Origin: Bacteroidota bacterium
Lineage (GTDB): Bacteria; Bacteroidota; Bacteroidia; Bacteroidales; F082
Reading direction: 5' to 3'
Assembly: GCA_009773165.1 (NCBI GenBank)
Contig: WOUZ01000003.1
Coordinates: forward strand, 186,001 to 250,000
DNA: 64,000 nt
Under the pieces are notes generated by a model. It ran no database searches. It was not told where the DNA came from and saw only the letters and a list, made by a program, of their open reading frames with translations. The translations under genes and the position numbers were made by a program. Positions 25,063 through 35,005 of this stretch are shown here, piece by piece (position 1 is the stretch's first letter; each line of letters begins with the position of its first letter).

Positions 25063-27564
25063 TTATTTCACGATAGCCTGGAAGTCAGCTTCACCAAACA
25101 ATTTCATGAATTCACGGTCATTCTTTGCTGTGTTCTTGCAGCCTTCATGAGCCTTAACAGCCTTCATAAGATTGCTGTATACTTCGGCATTGTTTCCTGT
25201 GCGTGCACCAAGAACTGCTTTCAAGTATGAAGTTTTAGCATTGTCAGGACTGCAGTTTAAGGTATTTCTTGCAGCATCATATTCTTTATTAAGCAATTGA
25301 GCTAAACCAAGGTTGTAATCACATTTTTCACCACTCATTAAGCTAATAGCTTTACTGTAGTCACCTTTGTAAATGTTAAGTACACCGGTGTTGTAATCAA
25401 CATTGCTACCAAGTTGTTTAGCTTTGTTGAGGTTAACTTCAGCTGATTTGAAATCACGTTCCATAATGTTGACAACAGCCAAATTGTTATAAACAGCAGC
25501 GGATTTATCTGACATTGAAAGAGCTTTTTCTGATAAGCTTTTTGCTGTGGCAGTATTTCCAAGGTTGATTTCAACTTCTGCAGCATTTAGAACTGCTCTC
25601 ATGCATTTAGGGTGAAGATTCATTGCGCTGGCATAAACCAATTGTTTTGTCTTGAGATCTTCAGTAAGTGTTGCAGCATACAGAAGTTCATTCAAGGTCA
25701 GCTTTGAAGGATCTGTTGTTGAGAGATTAGCGATTTCGTCGTCAGTCTTCTTTGGTTCAAATGTATTAACATTAATGATAGCACGACGTAATGGAGGCAA
25801 GATATCTTTTTCAAGTTCAGGATAGATAAGAATCATATTTCTGATTTCTTGTTCACGTTGAGCCGGACTTGCTGAGCGAACAACATTTAAGATAGCATTC
25901 TTGTCTTTGATGCTTGATGCTTCAACAGCAGCCATGAAACCATTCCAATCAGGACCGTTTCCGCTTTTTGCATAGTTTAATTCCTTTACATCTTTGAATG
26001 GAAGCATGTTGTCTTTATTTTTCAACATCTTTTTGAATTCGCCATTGAGGTAATCAATAGCTGTACCGGCGCGTTTTTCTGATAATCCTTCGTTAAAGGT
26101 TTCTTCCCCTTCTGGAGAAGCCCAACCTGCAATCGAGATATCTTTCAACGCATGACCCATTTCCATATTCTTCGTAACAGCTTTCAAAGCAGCCATGTTT
26201 TCTTCTTTTTTGTTTAAAGGAAGATTCATCGCTAAATCATGCTTGTTAACAACAAAGTAAATGCTTGCATTCTGGTTCAAAATGGTTACTTTCTCATATC
26301 CATGAGGTGCTGTGGATGTTTTGAATTTGTCAGCGATACGTTTTGAAGTGTAAATAACACCATCATCAAGTTTTCTCTGAGGAGCTGTGAAATAAGCTTC
26401 ATTAGCAGTTACTGCTTCACGGGTTGTATTAGTGATGGATTTTGCAGGATAAACCAAAGGAGCAACTACTAATTCACTAACATTCAAATTTGGATGATAA
26501 GGGATTTTATCGGTATAAGTAAATGTGCCTCCATTAGCATAGCTAACAGGAGTTCCATCACCAGTAACTGCTTCACCTTTGAAATTCATAGGTTTTAAAG
26601 CTACAGAACCACCATCATAAGTTATAACAGGAGTGAAATTCATTACAGCATTTTTCTTGAAATATTTTGGAGGGAAGGTTCCTTTGATAGTAACCAAAAC
26701 TGAATCTCCTCTTTCTTCCAATGGGTTTGGTGTTGCTTCAAGAATTACATCACCAAAATTATCAGCCATACTTTTAACACTACTACTTATAAATTTATAT
26801 CTTAAACCCAAATTAAGATGTGCATATATATCTTCTTTGTAGGAGCCTTCTTTCCAGTGTCTATCGTCTGAACTGTTGTCTACAAAAGCATCCAGACGGT
26901 CAGTGCCAGAAAAATTCAATGTGTAATCAGCATAAATATCCAACTTTTCAGTTGCACGATAAGTAAATTCAGCACCAATTGGCACAATCCAGGAATTTGC
27001 TCTTCCTGTCCATCCTTCTTCTATATCATTTGTACCATACCCAATTTCCGGATCAAAGGCAACTTTTGTTGTCATATCAACAGCACGTGCTTTCCAGTCA
27101 ATTTGACCAAAGCCAAGATGGGTTGAAAATGAAAACATCCTATCAGGGTTATAACCGGCAATAAGATTTACCAGGTTGAATGAAGCATTGAGACTAAAAT
27201 CAAGAAACTTGCTTTCATCAATCATGGCATTTCTTACCTTGCCATTTTTAATGGCGTCTTTTTCGCCGCCGAAAGAACCTAATCCTACTTTACCAAAGGC
27301 ACCAAAAACTGGAGTAAATTGATAGCCAATACCAACATCACCATTAAATTTCATGTGATTAGGGTCGGCCAGAAAGCCATACATGTTCAAGTCGCCATTG
27401 AACAAACTTAACCCTGCTTCACCAAAGACGTGAAAATATGGGTCGAAAACGCTTGTTTTCTTTGCTTTGGCCTCATTGGCCTTTTCCTGACCATAAAAAT
27501 GCAGCGGCATAAAAGCCAGCATCATGATCATAACGAATGCCGAAAGTAAAAGATTTTTTTTCAT
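25063..27564 (-). CDS. Outer-membrane beta-barrel protein with OmpA-like and TPR domains
   Basis: The 833-aa protein has a signal peptide ending in HFYGQ. A beta-barrel-like N-terminal part of about 250 residues follows (FGEAGLSLFNGDLNMYGF, GIGYQFTPVFGAFGKVGLG). A middle region of beta strands comes next. Then comes an OmpA-type peptidoglycan-binding domain around residues 420-500 (YFVVNKHDLAMNLPLN, then ISIAGWASPEGEETFNEGLS and KRAGTAIDYL). The C terminus carries TPR-like repeats (AAVYNNLAVVNIMERDFKSA). The family role is probably to link outer membrane and cell wall while the TPR part recruits partners. It has its own promoter (27645-27674). I do not recognise a gene name. Confidence 0.85.
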   Translation of the reverse strand: MKKNLLLSAFVMIMMLAFMPLHFYGQEKANEAKAKKTSVFDPYFHVFGEAGLSLFNGDLNMYGFLADPNHMKFNGDVGIGYQFTPVFGAFGKVGLGSFGGEKDAIKNGKVRNAMIDESKFLDFSLNASFNLVNLIAGYNPDRMFSFSTHLGFGQIDWKARAVDMTTKVAFDPEIGYGTNDIEEGWTGRANSWIVPIGAEFTYRATEKLDIYADYTLNFSGTDRLDAFVDNSSDDRHWKEGSYKEDIYAHLNLGLRYKFISSSVKSMADNFGDVILEATPNPLEERGDSVLVTIKGTFPPKYFKKNAVMNFTPVITYDGGSVALKPMNFKGEAVTGDGTPVSYANGGTFTYTDKIPYHPNLNVSELVVAPLVYPAKSITNTTREAVTANEAYFTAPQRKLDDGVIYTSKRIADKFKTSTAPHGYEKVTILNQNASIYFVVNKHDLAMNLPLNKKEENMAALKAVTKNMEMGHALKDISIAGWASPEGEETFNEGLSEKRAGTAIDYLNGEFKKMLKNKDNMLPFKDVKELNYAKSGNGPDWNGFMAAVEASSIKDKNAILNVVRSASPAQREQEIRNMILIYPELEKDILPPLRRAIINVNTFEPKKTDDEIANLSTTDPSKLTLNELLYAATLTEDLKTKQLVYASAMNLHPKCMRAVLNAAEVEINLGNTATAKSLSEKALSMSDKSAAVYNNLAVVNIMERDFKSAEVNLNKAKQLGSNVDYNTGVLNIYKGDYSKAISLMSGEKCDYNLGLAQLLNKEYDAARNTLNCSPDNAKTSYLKAVLGARTGNNAEVYSNLMKAVKAHEGCKNTAKNDREFMKLFGEADFQAIVK

Positions 27565-27872
27565 AACGGATTAATTAGGTGTTTTACTATTTTAATTGAT
27601 CAATAAATTCAAACTTAATTGTATTTTATCCAACATAATTATTGCAAAAGTAGGTATTTAAATACTATATGCAACAAAATTATTTCAATAAAAACTACAT
27701 TTTACAACTGTTTACGCTATTTTCAACTAAATGTTACATTTTGTTTACTGTCTTTTGAGTTGGATAATTTTCGAACTCTTACATGGAAGAACAATTGTAA
27801 ATTTATTTTGTTTAATAATTTTAAAAAAACTATGTTAATCTTTATTATTTTAGTTTCGAATCATCAATAGCA
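27565..27872. other. AT-rich intergenic region upstream of the OmpA-TPR gene
   Basis: The 308-bp gap lies between the TrmH-type gene and the OmpA-TPR gene, both on the minus strand. It contains the promoter at 27645-27674. I see no convincing gene; the open frames here have biased, lysine/asparagine/phenylalanine-rich translations. Confidence 0.6.
27645..27674 (-). promoter_or_regulatory. Promoter of the OmpA-TPR gene
   Basis: The minus strand reads TTG (complement of 27672-27674), a 19-nt spacer, then TACTTTTG (complement of 27645-27652). This implies a leader of about 75 nt. Confidence 0.65.
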
Positions 27873-28403
27873 TTAAATTCTATTTGCTAATTGTTTATAG
27901 CAATGCCACAATACAATTCCCCCACAAACAGCAACGTTTAGTGAGTGTTTTGTGCCTGATTGGGGAATTTCAACTGCGAAATCACATAATTTTACAGCTT
28001 CCTCTGAAACTCCATCTACTTCATTTCCAAATATAACCGCTGTCTTTAATGATGGTTTAAAATCCCACAAAGCAATACTTTCAGATGTTTGCTCAATACA
28101 TACAATCGTAAAACCTTCATTTTTTAGTTTTGACAGAGCCTCACTAACGGTAGAAAAATATTCCCATCTTACAGTTTCTGTTGCGCCAAGAGCAGTTTTT
28201 TGTATTTCGCGGTGAGGGGGACAAGCAGTAATGCCACATAAAAAAAGTGCTTCAATGCTGAATGCATCTGATGACCGAAAAAAAGATCCAATGTTATTAA
28301 GTGATCGTATGTCATCCAGGACAGCTATTACAGGTAACTTTTTTGCTTCAGAGAAGTCTTGAGGACTTATTCTGTTTAGCTCATCAGTGGAAAGCTTTCT
28401 CAT
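27873..28403 (-). CDS. TrmH/SpoU-family RNA 2'-O-methyltransferase
   Basis: The 176-aa protein has the three SPOUT motifs: NNIGSFFRSSDAF (motif 1, with the catalytic-type Arg and Asn), VIFGNEVDGVSEE (motif 2) and IPQSGTKHSLNVAVCGGIVL (motif 3), which form the knotted AdoMet site. It lacks the N-terminal extension seen in 23S rRNA Gm2251 enzymes, so a tRNA or rRNA target cannot be fixed. It is divergent from mutS with 101 bp between. TAATTTTG (complement of 28414-28421) lies just upstream of the ATG. Confidence 0.92.
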   Translation of the reverse strand: MRKLSTDELNRISPQDFSEAKKLPVIAVLDDIRSLNNIGSFFRSSDAFSIEALFLCGITACPPHREIQKTALGATETVRWEYFSTVSEALSKLKNEGFTIVCIEQTSESIALWDFKPSLKTAVIFGNEVDGVSEEAVKLCDFAVEIPQSGTKHSLNVAVCGGIVLWHCYKQLANRI

Positions 28404-28445
28404 TCTTTTTTTGCAAAATTACAAAACAGTTCGATTATGATGCCG

Positions 28446-28474
28446 TTTGGTTTGGTACATACTATGTATCTTTG
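28446..28474 (+). promoter_or_regulatory. Promoter of mutS
   Basis: TTTG (28446-28449), a 17-nt spacer and TATCTTTG (28467-28474) are present, slightly shorter than the common 19-21 spacing. The ATG follows at 28505. Confidence 0.6.
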
Positions 28475-28504
28475 CTTCTTCTCACTACATAATGAACTAT
28501 TAAG

Positions 28505-31126
28505 ATGGTAAATGATTTGGAAATTATAGAAACTCCTCTCATGAAGCAGTACAACAGCATCAAGGCGAAATATCCTGATGCATTGCTGTTGTTTAGGGTA
28601 GGGGATTTTTACGAAACGTTTGGTTCAGATGCAGTGCGAACATCAGAAGTGCTTGGAATTGTGCTTACAAGAAGAGCTAATGGTGCTGCCTCATTTGTCG
28701 AATTGGCAGGATTTCCACATCATTCTCTTGATACGTATCTTCCAAAACTTGTGAAAGCCGGACACAGAGTTGCAATTTGTGATCAGCTTGAAGATCCTAA
28801 ATTGACCAAAAAAATTGTGAAACGTGGCGTTACAGAATTAGTAACTCCCGGTGTTTCATACAATGATAATGTTCTGAATCAAAAAGAAAACAATTTTTTA
28901 GCAGCCATACATCTTACTGAACAACAATCAGGCATCGCATTTTTGGATATCAGCACAGGAGAGTTTTTTGTTGCTGAGGGAAATTTGGAATATCTTGACA
29001 AGTTAATACAAAGTTTTCGGCCAAGCGAAGTTGTGATCCAACGTAACAAAAGAAGATTGTTTTTGGAAAGTTATGGCGACCGATTTTATCTTAACGTGTT
29101 TGATGATTGGGTTTTTACCTATGATTTTGCAAACGAAGCATTATGTAAACATTTTAAAACTAGCTCGTTAAAAGGCTTTGGTGTTGAGGATTTCAAACTT
29201 GGTATCATAGCAGCTGGTGCAGCACTTTATTACTTAACGGAAACGCATCACGACAAAATTGAGCACCTTACTTCCTTATCAAGGATCGATGAAGGACAAT
29301 ATGTTTGGCTTGATAAGTTCACAATAAGAAATCTTGAGTTACTATCAACACCATATCCTGATGCCAAAACCCTCTCAGATGTTCTTGATCAGACTGTTTC
29401 ACCAATGGGAAGCCGGCTTTTAAAACGCTGGATAGCCCTTCCTTTAAAGGTTCGCAAAGTGATTGAGGAGCGTCACGATATTGTGGAAGTGCTTTTTGGT
29501 CAGCGCGAACTTCTATCAAAGATACAGGATCACATGAGGCAAACCGGTGATCTGGAAAGACTTATTTCTAAAGTTGCTCTGGGTAAGATAAATCCACGTG
29601 AATTGTTACAGGTAGCACGCTCACTTTCTCAAATTGAACAAATTAAAAATCTCTGTCAGCTTTCAGATAATTCCGGTCTGAAAATGATATCGGAGCAACT
29701 TAACCCTTGCCTTTCGGTTAAAGAATTAATACTTAAAACACTACTTCCGGATCCACCGGCTGTTGCAGCTAAAGGAGGATTAATAGCAAATGGTATTAAC
29801 GACGAATTGGACGAATTAAGGTCGCTATCCCGATCTGGAAAAGAGTATTTGCAAGCTTTACAAAAACGAGAGTTGGATCGAACCGGAATCAGTAGCCTGA
29901 AAGTTGGGTTTAATAATGTCTTTGGTTATTACCTCGAAGTTACAAATGTTCATAAGAACAAAGTGCCTGATGAGTGGATTCGTAAGCAAACACTCACAGG
30001 TTCTGAGCGATACATCACAGAAGAGTTGAAGGAGTATGAGCAAAAGATTTTAGGAGCTGAAGAGAAAATGCTCGAAATTGAGTTAAGACTTTTCACTGAA
30101 TTAGTAATTGCAGTAAGCGAATTCATCGCTCCGGTTCAATTGAATGCAATCCTAATTGCACGGTTGGATTGTCTCTCTTCGTTTGCCACAGTAGCCTTTA
30201 AATACAAATTTGTCAGGCCACGTCTGAACGACGGATTTGCTATCGATATCAAAAATGGCAGGCATCCTGTTATAGAGCAGCAATTGCCGGCAGGGGAAAG
30301 TTATATTTCAAATGATGTGTATCTCGACAGTGAACATCAGCAGGTGTTGATAATCACAGGTCCAAACATGTCGGGTAAGTCAGCTTTGTTACGACAAACG
30401 GCTTTGATTGTTTTAATGGCTCAGATGGGAAGTTTTGTTCCCGCATCATCGGCGGATATTGGTGTTATTGATAAAGTTTTTACCCGTGTGGGAGCCAGCG
30501 ATAATATTTCTTCCGGAGAGTCAACTTTTATGGTTGAAATGAATGAAACAGCGAGTATTCTGAATAATATTTCAAATCGAAGTCTTGTTCTTTTAGATGA
30601 AATTGGAAGAGGGACAAGCACTTATGATGGAATAAGTATAGCCTGGGCAATAACAGAATACTTACATGACCACCCGGCATACAGAGCTAAAGTGATGTTT
30701 GCAACTCATTATCATGAACTTATTGAAATGGCAGCTTCATTTCCCAGAATTGCCAATTATCACGTGGCTATTAAGGAAGCTGGAAATAAAGTCATTTTTC
30801 TTCGAAAATTGAAAAAGGGTGGGAGCGCTCATAGTTTTGGAATTCATGTGGCAACAATGGCAGGGATGCCACGAAAAGTCATCGAGCGTGCCAACAGGCT
30901 GTTATTGATGCTTGAGAAAAGCCACTCAGAAGCAAACCTTACCAAAGAAGAAAGCAAAAAGAAACTAACCAAAGATTCAGATGGTTACCAGTTAAGTTTT
31001 ATTCAGTTAGATGATCCGTTGCTTTTGCAAATAAAAGACGATATACTTAATACCAATATCGACACGCTTACTCCGGTCGAGGCTTTGCTTAAATTGCATG
31101 AGATAAAAAAACTTTTGGGTAAATAA
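28505..31126 (+). CDS. mutS: DNA mismatch repair ATPase MutS
   Basis: MutS recognises mismatches and small loops and recruits MutL. The 873-aa protein starts with the mismatch-binding domain, [17 protein letters not shown] (the Phe-x-Glu motif reads FYE). The connector, lever ([18 protein letters not shown]) and clamp domains follow. The ATPase domain carries the Walker [14 protein letters not shown] near residue 620, [11 protein letters not shown], the Walker [17 protein letters not shown] and FATHYHEL. The C terminus ends with a dimerisation helix ([14 protein letters not shown]). It is full length with no sign of damage, so repair is likely intact. It has its own promoter and no obvious terminator before the tRNAs. 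Confidence 0.98.
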   Translation: MVNDLEIIETPLMKQYNSIKAKYPDALLLFRVGDFYETFGSDAVRTSEVLGIVLTRRANGAASFVELAGFPHHSLDTYLPKLVKAGHRVAICDQLEDPKLTKKIVKRGVTELVTPGVSYNDNVLNQKENNFLAAIHLTEQQSGIAFLDISTGEFFVAEGNLEYLDKLIQSFRPSEVVIQRNKRRLFLESYGDRFYLNVFDDWVFTYDFANEALCKHFKTSSLKGFGVEDFKLGIIAAGAALYYLTETHHDKIEHLTSLSRIDEGQYVWLDKFTIRNLELLSTPYPDAKTLSDVLDQTVSPMGSRLLKRWIALPLKVRKVIEERHDIVEVLFGQRELLSKIQDHMRQTGDLERLISKVALGKINPRELLQVARSLSQIEQIKNLCQLSDNSGLKMISEQLNPCLSVKELILKTLLPDPPAVAAKGGLIANGINDELDELRSLSRSGKEYLQALQKRELDRTGISSLKVGFNNVFGYYLEVTNVHKNKVPDEWIRKQTLTGSERYITEELKEYEQKILGAEEKMLEIELRLFTELVIAVSEFIAPVQLNAILIARLDCLSSFATVAFKYKFVRPRLNDGFAIDIKNGRHPVIEQQLPAGESYISNDVYLDSEHQQVLIITGPNMSGKSALLRQTALIVLMAQMGSFVPASSADIGVIDKVFTRVGASDNISSGESTFMVEMNETASILNNISNRSLVLLDEIGRGTSTYDGISIAWAITEYLHDHPAYRAKVMFATHYHELIEMAASFPRIANYHVAIKEAGNKVIFLRKLKKGGSAHSFGIHVATMAGMPRKVIERANRLLLMLEKSHSEANLTKEESKKKLTKDSDGYQLSFIQLDDPLLLQIKDDILNTNIDTLTPVEALLKLHEIKKLLGK

Positions 31127-31175
31127 TCTGAAAGTCAGGCATGAATGATTAGGAAGAATTTTTTTTCAAAAAAAC

Positions 31176-31207
31176 TTGTTTGATAAGCGAAAACTTCAGT
31201 ACATTTG
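31176..31207 (+). promoter_or_regulatory. Promoter of the tRNA pair
   Basis: TTG (31176-31178), a 21-nt spacer and TACATTTG (31200-31207) form a full match, 35 nt before the tRNA-Gly start. Confidence 0.65.
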
Positions 31208-31242
31208 CAGCCTCAAAACTGAAAACAGTGCGTTGACATCCT

Positions 31243-31318
<76 letters not shown>

Positions 31319-31323
31319 AATCC

Positions 31324-31350
31324 AATCCCGATTTATCGGGATTTTTTTTA
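31324..31350 (+). terminator. Terminator-like hairpin between the two tRNAs
   Basis: AATCCCGA (31324-31331) pairs with TCGGGATT (31336-31343) around TTTA, followed by a run of T. Only 10 nt remain before tRNA-Leu, so it may be partly read through or act in processing. Confidence 0.7.
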
Positions 31351-31360
31351 AAGACCAGTT

Positions 31361-31445
31361 GCCCGAGTGGTGGAATTGGTAGACACGAAGGACTTAAAAT
31401 CCTTTGGCCATTGCGGTCGTGCCGGTTCGAGTCCGGCCTCGGGTA
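31361..31445 (+). tRNA. tRNA-Leu (TAA)
   Basis: The 85-nt type II tRNA has acceptor GCCCGAG with CTCGGGT, an anticodon loop CTTAAAA (anticodon TAA) between AAGGA and TCCTT, a long variable arm and the T-arm GCCGGTTCGAGTCCGGC. CCA is not encoded. Confidence 0.96.
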
Positions 31446-31452
31446 CAAAAAT

Positions 31453-31490
31453 AACGCAGTCATTTCCAAAGAGATGACTGCGTTTGTCTT
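31453..31490. terminator. Terminator after tRNA-Leu
   Basis: AACGCAGTCAT (31453-31463) pairs with ATGACTGCGTT (31474-31484). A T-rich tract follows on both strands, so it may also end the convergent carbonic anhydrase gene. Confidence 0.8.
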
Positions 31491-31507
31491 TATAAGATGT
31501 TGCCTGA

Positions 31508-32047
31508 TTAGAGTTCGGTAATTGGAATGATTGACGGGTCGTGCCAGCTTGCATACATGGTATACGATTTAGCAATACGCAATACTTCACCTTCTAAAAG
31601 TTCCTTTTCAACAGTTTTTATCTTTTTTGCCGGAACACCGGCATACACACTGCCCGACTCAACGATGGTATCTTTTGATATCAAAGCCCCTGCAGCAACT
31701 ATTGAATTACTTTCGATAACAGCTCCATCCATGATAATGGCTCCCATGCCAACAAGAACATTGTCGTGGATAGTGCAACCATGAATGATGGCCCGGTGAG
31801 CTATTGAAACATTATTTCCAATATTCACAGGAGCTTTTTTATAAGTGCAATGAATGATTGAACCATCCTGGATGTTCACATTATTGCCAATTTTGATGTA
31901 ATGCACATCACCACGAACAATGGCATTGAACCATATACTACAGTTGTCACCCATCACAACATCACCAACAATGGTGGCATTTTCAGCTATAAAACAGTTT
32001 TTGCCAAATCTTGGTGACTTACCGAGGATTTCTCTAATGTGGGGCAT
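31508..32047 (-). CDS. Gamma carbonic anhydrase-like hexapeptide-repeat protein
   Basis: The 179-aa protein folds as a left-handed beta helix of hexapeptide repeats (for example IGNNVNIQDGSIIHC, VSIAHRAIIHGC, VLVGMGAIIMDG). The His residues in IIHC, SIAHRAIIHG and the second IHGC are at the positions that bind the metal in gamma carbonic anhydrases. The family is often annotated YrdA/PaaY and many members show weak or no hydratase activity. It lies 79 nt downstream of nadB on the same strand, so it may be the last gene of that transcript. Whether it interconverts CO2 and bicarbonate here is unproven. Confidence 0.88.
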   Translation of the reverse strand: MPHIREILGKSPRFGKNCFIAENATIVGDVVMGDNCSIWFNAIVRGDVHYIKIGNNVNIQDGSIIHCTYKKAPVNIGNNVSIAHRAIIHGCTIHDNVLVGMGAIIMDGAVIESNSIVAAGALISKDTIVESGSVYAGVPAKKIKTVEKELLEGEVLRIAKSYTMYASWHDPSIIPITEL

Positions 32048-32126
32048 GGATCTATTTTTTGAATTTATGAAAAGCTGAACAATTGCCTCTTTTTCAAGAG
32101 ATAATCATTTACATGTTAACCTTCTT

Positions 32127-33704
32127 TTAAGATTTGTTTTTGTCTTTATCAGGATAGTTGATAGAGTAATGTAAACCAATACTTTGTTTGCGTTGTGAGG
32201 CAAATTTGATGATAAGATAGGCAACATTGATCATATTTCTCAGTTCGCAAAGTTCCACTGAAATGACAGATTTTTCGTACAATGCTTCAGTTTCCTGGAA
32301 CAGTATTTCTAACCGTTGAGAGGCGCGCTCAAGTCGCAGATTTGAACGAACGATTCCAACATAGTTGCTCATGATGGATTGCAATTCCTTACGTGATTGG
32401 GTGATGAGAATCATTTCTTCATTGAGCACAGTTCCTTCAGCATTCCAATCAGGAATGTTTTCCATAAAAGTTGTTTGACTAATTTGTTCAATCGCATTTA
32501 TGCTGGCACGGTGTGAAAAAACCAAAGCTTCAAGTAAAGAATTGGAAGCTAATCTGTTAGCGCCATGTAATCCGGTTGATGCAACTTCACCTGACGCATA
32601 TAAATTGTGAATGCTGGTTTTTCCGTTGGCATCTGTTTTTATTCCGCCGCAGACGTAATGAGCCGCTGGAACAACAGGAATCATCTCTTTCATGATGTTA
32701 ATTCCAATACTCAGACACTTGGCGTGAATGCCGGGGAAATGGTCTAATAGTTCCCTTTCAGGAATGTGTCGGGCATCCAGATATACATGCTCTCTGCCTG
32801 AAATCTTCATTTCGTTGTCGATTGCCCGAGCAACAATATCACGCGGTGCAAGCGATCCTCTCGAGTCATATTTTTGCATGAACTCTTTACCTTTATGGTC
32901 TTTCAGGATAGCACCAGCTCCACGAAGTGCTTCAGTGATTAGAAATGAAGGTTTCTCTTTTTGGTTATATAATGAGGTAGGGTGAAATTGAATGAATTCC
33001 ATATGATCCACAATTCCTTTTGCCCTGTAAAGCATTGCAATACCATCACCGGTCGCAATTGTGGGATTTGTTGTGGTTTGATACACATTACCTGCTCCTC
33101 CGGTAGAGATCATGGTGGTTTTGGCTAAAATTGTATCAATATGTCCTGTCTCAGGATTTAATACATAAGCGCCGAAGCATTTTGTATCAGTATGCGTTCT
33201 GCGAACGATTTTGCCCAGATGATGCTGAGTAATAATATCGATTGTAAAATGATTTTCAAGGACTTCGATATTCGGATGGTTAATTACTTTTTCTGATAAA
33301 GCGCGCTGAATTTCAGATCCTGTCCGATCCTGATGATGCAGAACCCTGAACTCTGAATGACCTCCTTCACGAGCCAATGCGTAGCGACCCGATGATTCTT
33401 TATCAAAATGGGCTCCCCATTCGATCAATTCTTTGATGCGTTCGGTTGATTCGGAAATTGTCATTTTAACGATTTCCTCATCATTTAAAAAACTCCCGGC
33501 AATAAGCGTATCCTGAATATGTTTCTTAAACGTATCAGGATTGTACATCACAGCAGCTATGCCACCTTGAGCATACCATGTTGCTGTTTCAGAAATACTT
33601 GTTTTACTTACAATTAAAACTTTTCCGTGATCAGCCACTTTAAGAGCATAACTTAAGCCTGCTATACCAGTTCCGATGACAAGAAAATCAACATTTCGTT
33701 TCAT
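32127..33704 (-). CDS. nadB: L-aspartate oxidase
   Basis: NadB oxidises L-aspartate to iminoaspartate, the first step of de novo NAD synthesis, using oxygen or fumarate as acceptor. The 525-aa protein has the FAD-binding VIGTGIAGLSYALKVA at the N terminus, EGGHSEFRVLHHQDRTG, the HMEFIQFHPTSLYN segment, and the active-site region AAHYVCGGIKTD followed by GLHGANRLASNSLLEALV. The ATG at 33704 is 2 nt after the sucB stop codon, so it is co-transcribed with the 2-oxoglutarate dehydrogenase genes. nadA and nadC are not in the window. Confidence 0.96.
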   Translation of the reverse strand: MKRNVDFLVIGTGIAGLSYALKVADHGKVLIVSKTSISETATWYAQGGIAAVMYNPDTFKKHIQDTLIAGSFLNDEEIVKMTISESTERIKELIEWGAHFDKESSGRYALAREGGHSEFRVLHHQDRTGSEIQRALSEKVINHPNIEVLENHFTIDIITQHHLGKIVRRTHTDTKCFGAYVLNPETGHIDTILAKTTMISTGGAGNVYQTTTNPTIATGDGIAMLYRAKGIVDHMEFIQFHPTSLYNQKEKPSFLITEALRGAGAILKDHKGKEFMQKYDSRGSLAPRDIVARAIDNEMKISGREHVYLDARHIPERELLDHFPGIHAKCLSIGINIMKEMIPVVPAAHYVCGGIKTDANGKTSIHNLYASGEVASTGLHGANRLASNSLLEALVFSHRASINAIEQISQTTFMENIPDWNAEGTVLNEEMILITQSRKELQSIMSNYVGIVRSNLRLERASQRLEILFQETEALYEKSVISVELCELRNMINVAYLIIKFASQRKQSIGLHYSINYPDKDKNKS

Positions 33705-33706
33705 AC

Positions 33707-34993
33707 CTAAAGTCCCAGAAGCGTTTCCTCCGGATTTTTCGATTCAAATAACATCCGGACAGGATTCTCAAGCATCTCTTTCACCTTCACCAGAAATCCT
33801 ACTGATTCCCTGCCATCAATTACACGGTGATCGTAGCTGAGGGCCACATACATGATAGGGTGAATTTCAACTTTTCCATTGACTGCTATTGGCCGTTCCA
33901 CAATGTTATGCATCCCCAGGATAGCTGATTGGGGTGGGTTGATAATTGGAGTGGAAAGCATAGATCCAAAAACGCCACCGTTGGTGATAGTGAAAGTGCC
34001 ACCTGTCATTTCATCCAAAGTCAGTTTGTTTTCTCTGGCCTTGGTAGCTAATTCCTTGATCTTTAATTCGATTTCAGCTAAAGAAAGAATTTCAGCATTA
34101 CGGATAACCGGAACTACCAATCCTTTTGGGCCAGAAACAGCAATGCTTATATCGGCATAATTATGTGTAATAATTTCATCACCATTAATTTGTGCATTGA
34201 CCTGCGGAAAGTGCTTTAAGGCTTCAGTTACTGCTTTGGTAAAAAACGACATGAATCCTAATCCTACAGCATGCCTGGCTTTGAATGCATCTTTATATTT
34301 GTTGCGAAGCTCTATTATGGGAGTCATATTTACCTCGTTAAACGTGGTAAGCATGGCCGTTTCATTTTTTACTGAAACCAATCGCTCAGAAAGCTTTTTT
34401 CGGAGCATGGTCATTTTCTTTCGTTCTACTTCTCTTGACCCTGCAACAGAAGTTGGAGTTGCTTTTGCTGCTTCAGCCGTCTGACTTGAGAAGTTGGTTT
34501 TCTCTTTAAGAATAAAGGCTACATCCTTTTTACCAAGGCGATAATGCTTTAAAAACTCAATTAACTCATTATCAGTTATGTTTTCCTCCGACAATAATTT
34601 CCTTGCAAGTGGTGACATGCTTAAAAACTGCGCATCTTTTGGTTCAGATGAAATTACCTCAGGTGTTTTTGCTGTAGGTGGCAGTGGTGCATCTGTCGCT
34701 TTTTCAGTTTTAACTACGATAGGCTCTTCAGTTTTTTTTGTAGTTACCTGTTTTTCATCCGAAACCTCAATGCTGGCAATAATACGTCCAACTTCAATTG
34801 TTTCCCCCTGAGCAACCTTGAGAGAAATAATTCCCGAAGCTACCGCAGCAATGCTGAGCGTAGCCTTGTCAGAGTCTACTTCAGCAATGTCCTGATCTTT
34901 ATCAACATAGGCGCCGTCTGAAACTAACCAATTGGACAATTGAACTTCATTGATGGATTCTCCCGGACTGGGAACTTTAATTTCTATGACCAT
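33707..34993 (-). CDS. sucB: Dihydrolipoyllysine succinyltransferase (2-oxoglutarate dehydrogenase E2)
   Basis: The 428-aa E2 core of 2-oxoglutarate dehydrogenase has one lipoyl domain with the lipoylated Lys43 in VDSDKATL. A proline/alanine/threonine-rich linker follows, then the E3-binding domain ([16 protein letters not shown]) and the catalytic acyltransferase domain with [13 protein letters not shown] and [11 protein letters not shown] (catalytic His and Asp). Single lipoyl domain and overall length are typical. It starts 12 nt after sucA and ends 2 nt before nadB. The dihydrolipoamide dehydrogenase (E3) gene is not in the window and must be elsewhere. The enzyme transfers succinyl from E1 to CoA in the TCA cycle. 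Confidence 0.96.
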   Translation of the reverse strand: MVIEIKVPSPGESINEVQLSNWLVSDGAYVDKDQDIAEVDSDKATLSIAAVASGIISLKVAQGETIEVGRIIASIEVSDEKQVTTKKTEEPIVVKTEKATDAPLPPTAKTPEVISSEPKDAQFLSMSPLARKLLSEENITDNELIEFLKHYRLGKKDVAFILKEKTNFSSQTAEAAKATPTSVAGSREVERKKMTMLRKKLSERLVSVKNETAMLTTFNEVNMTPIIELRNKYKDAFKARHAVGLGFMSFFTKAVTEALKHFPQVNAQINGDEIITHNYADISIAVSGPKGLVVPVIRNAEILSLAEIELKIKELATKARENKLTLDEMTGGTFTITNGGVFGSMLSTPIINPPQSAILGMHNIVERPIAVNGKVEIHPIMYVALSYDHRVIDGRESVGFLVKVKEMLENPVRMLFESKNPEETLLGL

Positions 34994-35005
34994 TGTTAAA
35001 TGATT

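Noticed and set aside
27619-27870. 83-codon frame in the OmpA-TPR upstream region
   Set aside because: Translation is biased to Asn, Phe, Lys, Cys and Leu as expected from AT-rich non-coding DNA, and a minus-strand promoter occupies the same place.
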